DNA of 20,932 bases, from contig JABIYQ010000064.1 of NCBI GenBank assembly GCA_018702715.1, positions 1-20,932 on the forward strand, given 5' to 3'. Numbering within the stretch: position 1 is the stretch's first letter; each line of letters starts with the position of its first letter. This stretch comes from Desulfobacula sp. (GTDB lineage: Bacteria > Desulfobacterota > Desulfobacteria > Desulfobacterales > Desulfobacteraceae). Of the stretch, positions 1-7,874 are shown piece after piece. The notes under the pieces are model-generated. The model was not told the origin of the DNA. It did no database searches and was given only the letters and a program-made list of their open reading frames with translations. Both the position numbers and the translations under genes were made by a program.

Positions 1-189
1 CACCCGGCCTTGGGTCATGAGCAGTCTGTCCTTAACAATCTGTTGGGCAAGGGTGGTGTTGAGTTTCTGATTGACCTCTTGTTGATACATATCTGTGGAA
101 AAAACGATCACACCGATAAAAAGCAGACCTACAATGGAAAAAAGCAGGGCAAGCCCTGCACCTATTTTGGAATATAGGGAGTTAAACAT
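1..189 (-). CDS. Sensor histidine kinase, N-terminal fragment (runs off the window)
   Basis: The minus strand opens at an ATG (187-189) and stays open for 63 codons to the window edge. The protein starts MFNSLYSKIGAGLALLFSIV and has one strong membrane segment at about residues 9-31 (GLALLFSIVGLLFIGVIVF), followed by a polar, Q/N-rich stretch that would start the extracytoplasmic sensor domain. A ribosome site AAGGAAA (complement of 197-203) lies 7 nt before the ATG. It follows a complete OmpR-type response regulator on the same strand, the usual regulator-kinase order. The catalytic HisKA/HATPase domains are outside the window, so the kinase call rests on the membrane topology and the partner gene. 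The signal it senses cannot be told. Confidence 0.7.
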   Translation of the reverse strand, partial: MFNSLYSKIGAGLALLFSIVGLLFIGVIVFSTDMYQQEVNQKLNTTLAQQIVKDRLLMTQGRV

Positions 190-201
190 CGCAGGATTTC
201 C

Positions 202-257
202 TTTTAAGTATCACCTTTTAAGTATTCCTTTTTAAGTATCCTATTTTAAGTATCCTT
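202..257. repeat. Four tandem copies of a 14-bp unit between response regulator and kinase
   Basis: TTTTAAGTAT occurs at 202-211, 216-225, 230-239 and 244-253, exactly 14 bp apart, with 4-nt C/T-rich spacers. Read on the coding (minus) strand the unit is ATACTTAAAA plus a purine-rich spacer. The copy at 244-253 contains the stop codon of the response regulator (246-248), and the copy at 202-211 runs into the ribosome site of the kinase (197-203). Because 14 is not a multiple of 3 and the first stop already ends the regulator, changes in copy number would alter only the spacing of the two genes. Confidence 0.9.
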
Positions 258-941
258 GAATTTATAGCCGACGCCCCAGACAGTCAGAATAAATTCAGGT
301 TGGGCAGGATTTTTTTCAATTTTTCCCCTTAACCTATTGATATTGGAGTTCACCGTATGTTCATACCCGTCATGCCCATACCCCCACACGGCGTCCAGAA
401 GCTGGGACCGGTTAAACACTCTGCCCGGGTGTGTTGCAAAATAGAGGAGAAGATCAAACTCTTTTGCCGTCAGATCCACAGATTTAGTGTTTATCATCAC
501 CTTTCGTTTTTCAGGGATAATAGTCAACTCACCCATAGTTAAAACAGGGTTCTCATTGATTTTTGCAGCAGGCTTAAAGGTCTCGATCCTGCGGAAAATA
601 GCCTTGATTCTGGCAATCAACTCCCTGATACTGAATGGTTTTGTTACATAGTCATCTGCACCGAATTCCAATCCCAGGATCCTGTCGATTTCAGAAGACT
701 TGGACGTAAGCATTAAAATCGGTGTATGAATATGCTTACTTCTAAGCTGCTTTAAGATTTCAAGTCCATCCATTCCGGGAAGCATGATATCCAGAAGAAT
801 CAGATCATAATTTTTGGTAGCAGCCTTTTTAAATCCCGAGTCTCCATCAAATTCAAGATCAACTTTCCAGGACTGATCCGTCAGATGAAGTTTTAGGAGA
901 CCGGCAAGATCGTTATTATCTTCAATCACAAGAATATACAT
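246..941 (-). CDS. OmpR/PhoB-family response regulator
   Basis: This 231-residue protein is a DNA-binding transcription regulator activated by phosphotransfer from a sensor kinase. The receiver domain spans about residues 1-117, with acidic residues E7/D8, phosphoacceptor D51 in LLDIMLPGMDG, conserved T79 and K101 in DDYVTKPFS. The winged-helix output domain covers about 134-229, including LTAKEFDLLLYFATHPGRVF, the recognition-helix region HTVNSNINRLRGKI, and the usual ending WGVGYKF. Length is normal for the family. A GGAG lies 9 nt before the ATG. The kinase gene follows about 56 bp downstream on the same strand across a 14-bp repeat array. No flanking gene identifies the target regulon, although the divergent trehalose locus starts about 535 bp away. 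Confidence 0.95.
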   Translation of the reverse strand: MYILVIEDNNDLAGLLKLHLTDQSWKVDLEFDGDSGFKKAATKNYDLILLDIMLPGMDGLEILKQLRSKHIHTPILMLTSKSSEIDRILGLEFGADDYVTKPFSIRELIARIKAIFRRIETFKPAAKINENPVLTMGELTIIPEKRKVMINTKSVDLTAKEFDLLLYFATHPGRVFNRSQLLDAVWGYGHDGYEHTVNSNINRLRGKIEKNPAQPEFILTVWGVGYKFKDT

Positions 942-1410
942 TGACGTTGTCTCCGGTAAAATAATGCTTACAAGATCATCTACCCATCTTTTTTATCGCA
1001 AGTCAAGTCGAAGGCATGGAGAAACAGGATGATTTCATGCTATGGAATAATAATTATCATATTAACGAGTTATATAAAGAACTGAACAAATCCTCAAAAA
1101 CATGCCATAAAGCCGACGTAGTTAACATATACAGAGGCATGTTTCATGGACCATCACAGGATTATAGTCCGGCCAGTTTACCGTTCAGAAGAATCTTTTT
1201 TTTAACTCTCTTAAAATAAAATTGTTCCAATGGAGTCTGATTCGTATTATTATACAACCACAATAATTAATAATAGCTAATACATTCCATTAGAATTGAC
1301 CTGTTTTCGTTCCTGAAAAGCGGATCTCCTTTTTCTGACTTATATTTCAAATTGTCCCATTGGTATCCTTCTATTTTTATGCATGTTCTTGATGGCCCTG
1401 GCATTGGTAT
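942..1410. other. Intergenic region with no supported gene
   Basis: This forms most of the divergent region between the response regulator and the HAD-GH65 gene. A 67-codon plus-strand ORF at 1016-1219 lacks a well-placed ribosome site and recognisable composition, and I do not accept it. A 9-bp inverted repeat, AAACATGCC (1098-1106) and GGCATGTTT (1136-1144), with 29 nt between the arms, is the only clear symmetry. AATTGTTCCAATGG (1220-1233) is loosely repeated at 1350-1363 (12 of 14 bases). Both could be binding sites or chance in AT-rich DNA. Confidence 0.5.
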
Positions 1411-1440
1411 TTGATTGATGCCTGATGCACCTATTAAAAT
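1411..1440 (+). promoter_or_regulatory. Candidate sigma-70 promoter of the HAD-GH65 gene
   Basis: TTGATT (1411-1416) and TAAAAT (1435-1440) are separated by 18 bp, which fits a -35/-10 pair. The start codon is 37 nt beyond the -10, and GAGGAG (1465-1470) lies 6 nt before the ATG. The elements are imperfect and the region is AT-rich, so this is a candidate only. Confidence 0.35.
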
Positions 1441-1476
1441 TCTTTTTGTTAATAAAAATATTATGAGGAGTTTTTT

Positions 1477-2565
1477 ATGGCAGCCCCAAAAAAAATCATT
1501 AATCCTGAACTCTATGATGCTGTTTTGTTTGATCTGGACGGTGTGGTAACCAGGACAGCAGATACCCATGCAAAAGCCTGGAAAAAGCTTTTTGACGAAT
1601 ATTTGAAGAAAAGCAGTGGTAGCCACGATTTTATACCTTTTGACTCCAAGGATGACTATATAAAATATGTGGATGGAAAACCTCGTTACAAAGGGGTTAA
1701 AGATTTTTTGACTTCCCGTAGCATTGTTATTCCCCATGGTTTGGTAAATGATGAGCCTTATGCGGAAACCATATGCGGGCTGGGCAATAGAAAAAACCAG
1801 ATTTTTTCTGACCTGCTGAAAAAAGAGGGTGTTAGGGTCTATGAATCCACCATTGATCTTATTAAACAATTTAGAAAAAACGGATTAAAGACAGCCATTG
1901 TCAGCTCAAGTAAAAACTGCCTTAAAGTCCTTATGGCGGCAGATATTGAGGATCTATTTGAAACCAGGGTTGATGGAATTATATCAGAGAATCTTGGTCT
2001 TTCCGGCAAACCTGAGCCGGACATTTTTCTGGAAGCAGCCAAAAGACTGGATGCCCCTGTGAATAGATGTGTGGTGGTGGAAGATGCCTTATCCGGGGTT
2101 GAGGCCGGAAAAAAAGGGGGTTTTGGACTGATTATCGGTGTTAACCGGAAAGATCAGGCAGAACAGCTCACCCAAAAAGGCGCCCACCTGGTAGTGAATG
2201 ATCTTGGTGAAATCAAGGCTGGAAGGGAAGAACAAACCAGCTGGGGACACATATACGAGGGGTTTGATCCTGGAGATGAAGGCCGGAGGGAAACTCTGTG
2301 CGCTCTGGGAAACGGATATTTTGTCACCAGGGGAGCCGCCCCCTGGGCCAGGGCAGATGAGGTGCATTATCCAGGCACCTATCTTGCCGGAGGGTATAAT
2401 CGTCTCAAAACAAAGGTTGCTGGAAGAGTTATTGAAAATGAAGATCTGGTGAATATCCCCAACTGGCTTTGCCTTAATTTTCGCATTGCTGGAGAGGAAT
2501 GGTTTCAAATAAAAGAGGTAAAAATTCTTTTTTACAGCCAGTCTCTGAATATAAAAAAAGGGTAA
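1477..2565 (+). CDS. 5' part of the split gene: complete HAD domain plus truncated GH65 N-terminal domain
   Basis: The 362-codon frame keeps a full HAD-superfamily domain of the beta-phosphoglucomutase type. Nucleophile D19 and acid/base D21 lie in LFDLDGVV, followed by T27 and H31 in RTADTHAKAW. The cap region has YVDGKPRYKGV, motif II is IVSSSKN (about 141-147), motif III includes K178 in SGKPEPDIFLEAA, and motif IV is VVVEDALSGVEAG (E202, D203). Residues from about 252 begin GH65 (SWGHIYEGFDPGDEGRRE, then LGNGYFVTRGA). The frame is cut after NIKKG, where the TAA comes from the third to fifth bases of the IS. The truncated product could still have phosphatase or mutase activity if it folds. 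The start is well supported by GAGGAG at 1465-1470. Confidence 0.9.
   Translation: MAAPKKIINPELYDAVLFDLDGVVTRTADTHAKAWKKLFDEYLKKSSGSHDFIPFDSKDDYIKYVDGKPRYKGVKDFLTSRSIVIPHGLVNDEPYAETICGLGNRKNQIFSDLLKKEGVRVYESTIDLIKQFRKNGLKTAIVSSSKNCLKVLMAADIEDLFETRVDGIISENLGLSGKPEPDIFLEAAKRLDAPVNRCVVVEDALSGVEAGKKGGFGLIIGVNRKDQAEQLTQKGAHLVVNDLGEIKAGREEQTSWGHIYEGFDPGDEGRRETLCALGNGYFVTRGAAPWARADEVHYPGTYLAGGYNRLKTKVAGRVIENEDLVNIPNWLCLNFRIAGEEWFQIKEVKILFYSQSLNIKKG
2554..2561. repeat. Target site duplication, left copy (AAAAAAGG)
   Basis: AAAAAAGG immediately precedes the left end of the IS and is identical to 4125-4132 after its right end. Eight bp is the duplication length known for IS66-family elements. Confidence 0.95.
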
Positions 2566-2578
2566 TCGTTCACGGGGT
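2562..2578 (+). repeat. IS left terminal inverted repeat
   Basis: GTAATCGTTCACGGGGT matches the right end in 16 of 17 positions. Its bases 2563-2565 supply the TAA that ends the HAD-containing fragment. Confidence 0.9.
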
Positions 2579-2598
2579 TAATGAGTAGTAATTGCAGA

Positions 2599-3993
2599 TC
2601 AGATCCATGACAGATCAGGCTCCTGTCCTTTGAAATACGAGTCCAACAGTTCAACAAGTAGTGGGAAAGAATCCAAAGACCGGATTGAACATGTTTGTTT
2701 GAACGATAATATTCGTTCGACCCAATGGTTCCCTTTTTCACTTTGTGTTCCCTTACTCCTTTTTCTCCATAGGACACCATAGCGCAACACACGTTCGGCA
2801 AGGTTGTTGGTCGGTTCGACTTCAACAATATCAAGGAATAACCAAAGAGATTCAATTTGTCTGATCAGGGAACGCGCCATTGTTCCTATTTCACATTTAT
2901 GGTCCTGATGATCAAAAATCAGGCCTGTGAAACGTTGATAAAAATCTCGCCATTCATGATCACCAGGAAATACTTTTGCCCAGTGACAAAGTAGTTGAAG
3001 CTCCTTGGTTATCTGTTGACCGAATTGTTTGGTGGCGGGATCTTTTCTCTCACCAAGGGCTTTGGCTTTTCGGATCAGGTGAGCCAGACATGTTTGTCTG
3101 AGGTTGATCCATTTTTGATAAACGCCGTAATTATCGCTGACCAGGATGCCGTCCCAATCCTGAATCAGTTCCAGAAATGCTAGTTTTGATCGTTTTTTGT
3201 GAATCATGAAATATGCAACGGTATTGTTGGCCATGACCCACAACCAGTTCAGTGCACCATGCTCAAACCATGACGTTTCATCAATATAATTGATCTCGCT
3301 ATTGCGGGCGATGTCGCCTATTTTTTGATATGCGGGCTTCAACGCTCTGGATGCCCGGTCAATCACTTTTTGAATGGCACCGGAAGATATTGAAAGCCCG
3401 AAAACTGACTGGCAGAATGTGCGTACCGTCGCACGACTGTTCCCCTGTATTCCGCTGACCTCAGCGATTAGTGCACTGAGTCTTGGACCATATCCAGTTT
3501 GACGTTCTTTGGGAATTTGGGCTTTTACAATGTTTCCACACTGAACACATCTACCCTGATTGAGGACAAAATGCAGAACATCCATTTCAATTTTCGGCAG
3601 TTCTATCACCTGATGCGTATAGAAAGGCTTGATGCTCCCTGGATCAAAGGAGGAACATCCGCAACTGCATATTTCAGGAAATAGTATATTTTCACAAGTC
3701 GGTTCCATTAATTTTTGTTGGTGGCCTTTGTGACCTTTTTGTCCGCCTCGTTTACGCTTACTCTTCTTTTCTTTTTTGTAAGGCTTTTTGTATGGCGGAT
3801 CAGATGAAGGTGGTTTACTGGAATTTTGTGAGTTTTTATTAAGCCTGTTTTCCAGCTCTGTGACACGCTTTTTTAAATCCTCGGTTTCTTTTAATAGCTT
3901 GATTACTATATCCTCTAACTGGATAATATAGCGTCGAACCGGCTCTGGTGTCGCCTGAAAATCTTCCTCTGAAAATGGTCTTTTTAACTCCAT
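2599..3993 (-). CDS. IS66-family transposase (TnpC-like, DDE)
   Basis: This 464-residue protein catalyses transposition of the surrounding element. The N-terminal third has a coiled-coil/leucine-rich stretch (about 25-55, IKLLKETEDLKKRVTELE), then a low-complexity basic region with KNSQNSSKPPSSDP and KRGGQKGHKGH (about 53-91), both typical of IS66. A zinc-ribbon-like cysteine set follows (C109, C111, C113, C149, C152). The catalytic core contains D238 (NYIDETSW), D287 (LVSDNYGVYQ) and E400 (EPTNNLAERVLR). The C-terminus is the short family tail. It fills nearly the whole IS. The frame is uninterrupted with all three acidic residues present, so the enzyme should be active. Confidence 0.96.
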   Translation of the reverse strand: MELKRPFSEEDFQATPEPVRRYIIQLEDIVIKLLKETEDLKKRVTELENRLNKNSQNSSKPPSSDPPYKKPYKKEKKSKRKRGGQKGHKGHQQKLMEPTCENILFPEICSCGCSSFDPGSIKPFYTHQVIELPKIEMDVLHFVLNQGRCVQCGNIVKAQIPKERQTGYGPRLSALIAEVSGIQGNSRATVRTFCQSVFGLSISSGAIQKVIDRASRALKPAYQKIGDIARNSEINYIDETSWFEHGALNWLWVMANNTVAYFMIHKKRSKLAFLELIQDWDGILVSDNYGVYQKWINLRQTCLAHLIRKAKALGERKDPATKQFGQQITKELQLLCHWAKVFPGDHEWRDFYQRFTGLIFDHQDHKCEIGTMARSLIRQIESLWLFLDIVEVEPTNNLAERVLRYGVLWRKRSKGTQSEKGNHWVERILSFKQTCSIRSLDSFPLLVELLDSYFKGQEPDLSWI

Positions 3994-4107
3994 GAAAAGG
4001 AGTCTATCATAGTTAAAATGAAAAATCTAGATTTTTTTCAATTATTTCAGCATGTTACGACTGGTCCAATTTTGGTCGTAATTTCAGCCACTTATAACAG
4101 TTTAATG

Positions 4108-4124
4108 ACCCCGTGAACGAATAC
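4108..4124 (-). repeat. IS right terminal inverted repeat
   Basis: ACCCCGTGAACGAATAC is the complement of the left end apart from one base. It contains a GTG (4113-4115) in frame with the GH65 remainder, so the IS end supplies a possible start codon for the 3' fragment. Confidence 0.9.
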
Positions 4125-6215
4125 AAAAAAGGGGTGCTGAGCCGTACCATACGGTTTTGTGATAAAAAAAACAGGGAAACACTGGTTCTCCAGCACTTAT
4201 TTGTCCATGGCAGACTGATGCACAGGGCCGGGCTGAAAATCATTATTACCCCTTTGAACTGGGAAGGCAGGATAGAAATTTGCTCTGCTCTGGATGGAAG
4301 AGTGACCAACCAGGGGGTTGAACGGTACAGGGACCTGGGCAGCAAGCATCTTGATCTTGTGGAAAGTAAACATATTGACGAACAAAGAATGGTTTTAAAA
4401 ATGCGCACCAATGGATCATGCCTGGATATTGCCATGGGTGCAAGAACCAGAATTTTTGTCAATAATAAAACGGCTGCCATTACATCCCTTTCAGCTGACA
4501 AGTCAGGAGGATATGTTGCCAGACAGTTTATGGTTACTGTTGCCAGGGGAGAAACCATAAGCATCGAAAAACTGATCTGCATCTATACATCCTGGGATAC
4601 AGGGATCTATGAATGCCTGTCAGAGGCTGAAAATACCATTGCAGATGATGTTGAAAGTTTTGATAGTTTATTAAAATCCCATGTCATTGCCTGGGAGCTT
4701 TTATGGCGCAAATTTGATGTCAGGCTGGAACTGGGCAATAGTGATCTGGAACAATATACCCAGAAAATAATTCGATTGTATATTTTTCATTTATTGCAAA
4801 GCTCTTCTGTTCATTCCCTGGACATAGATGTGGGAATGCCGGCCCGGGGCTGGCATGGGGAAGGATACAGGGGTCATATATTCTGGGATGAGATGATTAT
4901 TTTTCCATTTTTAAATTATCGGACCCCCAGGATAACAAGAACCCTTCTCATGTATCGTTATCGGCGGCTTCACGAGGCAAGGCTTGCGGCAAAGACTGCC
5001 GGCTGCAAAGGGGCAATGTATCCCTGGCAGAGCGGAAGCAATGGAAGGGAGGAGACCCAGCAGATGCATCTCAACCCGGAATCAGGCCGCTGGCTTCCTG
5101 ACAACACCTATCTCCAGCGCCATGTAAATAATGCCATTGTTTATAATATTGCACAATATTTTCAGATTACCCAGGATATTCAGTTTCTGTCCTTTTACGG
5201 AGGTGAAATCACCCTAGAAATTGCCCGGTTCTGGGCAAGTCTTGCAACCTATAACCCAAAGATTGACCGGTATGAAATCCTGGGGGTAATAGGGCCGGAT
5301 GAATATCATGATGCCTATCCAGGAGCGGAAAAGCCAGGGTTGAACAATAATGCCTATACCAATTTAATGGTCATGTTTGTTATGGATCAGGCCCTTAACC
5401 TCCAGCATTTGATTCCTGAACAGGATTGGGAATATTTACGGAAAAAACTTGGGATAGAAGATCGAGAATTGAAAATATGGCAAAAAATGAGTCGAAGGAT
5501 GAAAATTGTATTCCATGACGATGGAATTATCAGTCAGTTTGAAGGATACGAGGCATTAAAGGAATTTAACTGGGATGAATATAAAATAAAATATGGAAAT
5601 ATCCAACGTCTGGACAGGATACTTGAAAAGGAAGGAGACAGCGCCAATAACTATAAACTGAGCAAACAGCCGGATGTTATAATGCTTTTTTATCTTTTCA
5701 GTGCTGAAACCCTGCGAAAAATGTTTAAGCGTCTTGATTATTCCTTTGATAAGGATTCCATTGTAAAAAATATCAATTATTATCTTAACCGTACCACAAA
5801 CGGATCATCCCTGGCATTGGTCATTCATTCTTGGATTGAGGCACGCCTGGAAAGGGAGGGGTCCTGGGAATTATTCAGCCAGGCTCTTGAGACGGATATG
5901 GTTTACGACCCAGCCGGAAGCACCCGGGAAGGAGTTCATCTGGCGGCCATGTCAGGATGTATTGACATCCTTCAACGGGGATATGCAGGTTTGGAAATAC
6001 GCAGTAATATTCTTATCTTAAATCCTTTACTGCCCAAATCCATAAACCGTATCAGTTTTCATATTCGATACAGAAAACACTGGCTTGACCTGGAAATCAC
6101 TCAAAACCATGTTAAGGTTAAAAGCCTGACCAGCAAGGCAATACCCTTCACAATTATGATCAAGGATGAAATAATCAGGTTATATCCGGGCAACATAGCA
6201 GTGGTGGATCTATAA
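4113..6215 (+). CDS. 3' part of the split gene: most of the GH65 phosphorylase
   Basis: The open frame begins at a GTG in the IS right repeat (MNEYKKG, then host sequence) and runs 700 codons. It carries the GH65 landmarks: ITPLNWEGRIEICSALDGRV and NQGVERYRDL of the N-terminal beta-sandwich (about 46-75), GWHGEGYRGHIFWDEMIIFP at the start of the catalytic (alpha/alpha)6 barrel (about 246-265), general acid E397 in GVIGPDEYHD, NNNAYTNLM, SKQPDVIMLFYL (about 517-528) and the phosphate-loop region DPAGSTREGVHLAAMSG (599-615), then the C-terminal beta domain. Kojibiose, trehalose and maltose phosphorylases share these motifs, so substrate cannot be fixed. The fragment lacks most of its N-terminal domain and has no convincing ribosome site, so function is doubtful. 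Confidence 0.85.
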   Translation: MNEYKKGVLSRTIRFCDKKNRETLVLQHLFVHGRLMHRAGLKIIITPLNWEGRIEICSALDGRVTNQGVERYRDLGSKHLDLVESKHIDEQRMVLKMRTNGSCLDIAMGARTRIFVNNKTAAITSLSADKSGGYVARQFMVTVARGETISIEKLICIYTSWDTGIYECLSEAENTIADDVESFDSLLKSHVIAWELLWRKFDVRLELGNSDLEQYTQKIIRLYIFHLLQSSSVHSLDIDVGMPARGWHGEGYRGHIFWDEMIIFPFLNYRTPRITRTLLMYRYRRLHEARLAAKTAGCKGAMYPWQSGSNGREETQQMHLNPESGRWLPDNTYLQRHVNNAIVYNIAQYFQITQDIQFLSFYGGEITLEIARFWASLATYNPKIDRYEILGVIGPDEYHDAYPGAEKPGLNNNAYTNLMVMFVMDQALNLQHLIPEQDWEYLRKKLGIEDRELKIWQKMSRRMKIVFHDDGIISQFEGYEALKEFNWDEYKIKYGNIQRLDRILEKEGDSANNYKLSKQPDVIMLFYLFSAETLRKMFKRLDYSFDKDSIVKNINYYLNRTTNGSSLALVIHSWIEARLEREGSWELFSQALETDMVYDPAGSTREGVHLAAMSGCIDILQRGYAGLEIRSNILILNPLLPKSINRISFHIRYRKHWLDLEITQNHVKVKSLTSKAIPFTIMIKDEIIRLYPGNIAVVDL
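4125..4132. repeat. Target site duplication, right copy (AAAAAAGG)
   Basis: This is identical to 2554-2561. Removing the IS and one copy restores the host reading frame exactly. Confidence 0.95.
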
Positions 6216-6255
6216 AGGATAGTTGGGAAGCCTGGTAGAGGATAAGGGGGTGAAA

Positions 6256-7761
6256 ATGGAACAACAGAGTCACATTATCATTGTATCCAACAGGTTGCCG
6301 CTTATTTTAAAAAAGACTGAAGATGGAAAGATAAAGGTGGGCAAAGGGGCCGGGGGACTGGTAACAGCAATGGCACCAATACTCAGGAACCGGAATGGCA
6401 CCTGGATCGGCTGGCCTGGCTATGTGCAGGAAGAAGATAGTGATGATAAAATGCTGCCTGCCATGCAATCAGCAGCTGATGGATACAGTGTTAAACCGGT
6501 TATGCTCAATTCAGATGAGGTAAAAAATTATTACGAAGGTTTTTCCAATTCAATTATCTGGCCCCTTTTCCATGATTTTACCAGCAAGTGCATATTTCTG
6601 CCTGAATACTGGACATCCTATCAAAGGGTTAATAAAAAATTTGCAGCAACCACATACCAGAATGCAGATGATTTGGATTTTATCTGGGTGCATGATTATC
6701 AATTAATCCTTGTAGGATCTTATTTGCGCAAAATGCACATGAGGAATTCACTTGGTTTTTTTCTGCATATTCCTTTTCCGCCCATTGACACCTTTGCCCG
6801 GTGCCCATGGCGGTTTGAACTTGTTTCCAGCATGCTGGAATACGATATCCTGGGGTTCCACACAATCCAGGATAAACGCAATTTTATCAGGTGTGTCAGA
6901 AAAATCATCAAGGATGTACAAATTGATAAAAACGCAGAATCCAATGAAAGGGTAAGTGAATTAAGGTTGGGCAACAGAGTGGTCCGTTTCGGGGTTTTTC
7001 CCATCAGCATTGATTTTAATGAATTTTATCTTAAGGCCTGGGATAGTAAGGTTTATAAAAGAGTAAAAAAGCTGCGAAATATCTTCCCTGATACTAAAGT
7101 CATACTGGGTGTTGATCGTCTGGATTATACCAAGGGCATACCTGAAAAACTAAAAGCATTTCAAAAGTTTTTAACACTCTTTCCAATGTTCCATAAAAAG
7201 TCACATTTTATTCAGCTGGTGGTCCCAAACCGTAGGGAAATAACAGCCTATGCTGATCTGAAACTTAAGATAGAACAGCTTGTGGGAGAAATTAACGGTG
7301 TGTTTGGTACCAATGAGTGGCTCCCTGTCCAGTATATGTTTCGAACCCTGGACAGAAATGAACTTATTTCCCTGTACCGTACATGTGAGATTGCATTTAT
7401 TGCACCATTAAAGGATGGTATGAATCTTGTTGCCAAGGAGTATTGTGCCTGTAATATTGATGAAAAAGGGGTTTTAATACTCAGCGAATTTGCCGGTGCT
7501 GCCCAGCAGTTGCACCAGGATGCAATTCTTGTAAATCCCCACGACATTGAGGGAATGGCCAGGGCTATTTTAAGGGCATTTAATATGCCTTCCGAAGAAA
7601 AAAACCAGCGGATGCGGAATCTGCGGGAAAATGTTAAAAATAAAGATGTTTTCTGGTGGCTCAACTCTTTTTTAAATGCTGCCATTGAAAAAGATCTGTC
7701 AAGTTTTCCCCAGGTGGATGAATATTTTCTGGTAACCCGGCCAGTGAACTCTTCAACATGA
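6256..7761 (+). CDS. otsA: Trehalose-6-phosphate synthase (GT20)
   Basis: OtsA transfers glucose from a nucleotide sugar (usually UDP-glucose) to glucose-6-phosphate, giving trehalose-6-phosphate in the cytosol, normally for osmoprotection. Family motifs appear in order: VSNRLPL, GAGGLVTAM, IGWPG, SNSIIWPLFHD, FIWVHDYQLI, FFLHIPFPP, LGFHTIQD, FPISIDFNEF, GVDRLDYTKGIPEKL, VVPNRREI, NEWLPVQYMFRTLDRNEL, APLKDGMNLVAKEY and LSEFAGAAQQL. It has 501 residues, slightly longer than E. coli OtsA (474). I chose the ATG at 6256 because AAGGGGG (6244-6250) precedes it; an in-frame TTG at 6223 would add 11 residues but has poorer spacing. It starts 40 nt after the GH65 stop, probably in the same operon, so the upstream IS could be polar on it. 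No otsB-type phosphatase is next to it. Confidence 0.95.
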   Translation: MEQQSHIIIVSNRLPLILKKTEDGKIKVGKGAGGLVTAMAPILRNRNGTWIGWPGYVQEEDSDDKMLPAMQSAADGYSVKPVMLNSDEVKNYYEGFSNSIIWPLFHDFTSKCIFLPEYWTSYQRVNKKFAATTYQNADDLDFIWVHDYQLILVGSYLRKMHMRNSLGFFLHIPFPPIDTFARCPWRFELVSSMLEYDILGFHTIQDKRNFIRCVRKIIKDVQIDKNAESNERVSELRLGNRVVRFGVFPISIDFNEFYLKAWDSKVYKRVKKLRNIFPDTKVILGVDRLDYTKGIPEKLKAFQKFLTLFPMFHKKSHFIQLVVPNRREITAYADLKLKIEQLVGEINGVFGTNEWLPVQYMFRTLDRNELISLYRTCEIAFIAPLKDGMNLVAKEYCACNIDEKGVLILSEFAGAAQQLHQDAILVNPHDIEGMARAILRAFNMPSEEKNQRMRNLRENVKNKDVFWWLNSFLNAAIEKDLSSFPQVDEYFLVTRPVNSST

Positions 7762-7874
7762 ATTGACAATTGCAAATAAAAACATGCGTACCGTCTTTGA
7801 TTATCTGAAAATAAATTTACCGTGCATGGAGAAATCACATTAAATAAAAATTAAATCCCATGTCTTTTTTTGCC

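Larger units (their letters stand above)
2562..4124 (-). mobile_element. Complete IS66-family insertion sequence (1563 bp, single-transposase ISBst12-like type)
   Basis: The element is bounded by 17-bp terminal inverted repeats that differ at one position: GTAATCGTTCACGGGGT at the left and the complement of ACCCCGTGAACGAATAC at the right. The ends start with GTA, as is usual for IS66, and a perfect 8-bp duplication flanks them. It encodes only the DDE transposase, on the minus strand, without the TnpA/TnpB accessory frames of classic IS66, which matches the ISBst12 subgroup. All parts look intact, so it may still be mobile. It lies antisense to the interrupted gene. Confidence 0.95.
1477..6215 (+). 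pseudogene. HAD (beta-phosphoglucomutase-like)-GH65 disaccharide phosphorylase fusion gene, split by an IS66-family insertion
   Basis: Joining 1477-2561 to 4133-6215, which removes the IS and one 8-bp duplicate, restores one frame of 3168 nt, a 1055-residue protein reading SLNIKKGVLSRTIRF across the joint. This matches the GH65 N-terminal domain, which has a GVL(T/S)R motif at this point. HAD-GH65 fusions of about this size are known in other bacteria, often labelled as beta-phosphoglucomutase or trehalose-phosphate phosphatase fusions; M. tuberculosis OtsB1 (Rv2006) is a related arrangement, from memory. The family phosphorolyses an alpha-glucobiose to beta-glucose-1-phosphate, which a beta-phosphoglucomutase converts to glucose-6-phosphate. 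With otsA next door the substrate is probably trehalose or trehalose-6-phosphate, though this is inferred. No other lesion is visible, so the disruption looks recent. Confidence 0.9.

Noticed and set aside
1016..1219. 67-codon plus-strand ORF in the divergent gap
   Set aside because: An AAGG lies only 1 nt before the ATG, and the composition resembles noncoding AT-rich DNA with no familiar motif.
1267..1869. 200-codon minus-strand ORF
   Set aside because: Antisense to the start of the HAD domain, whose motifs are clear on the plus strand.
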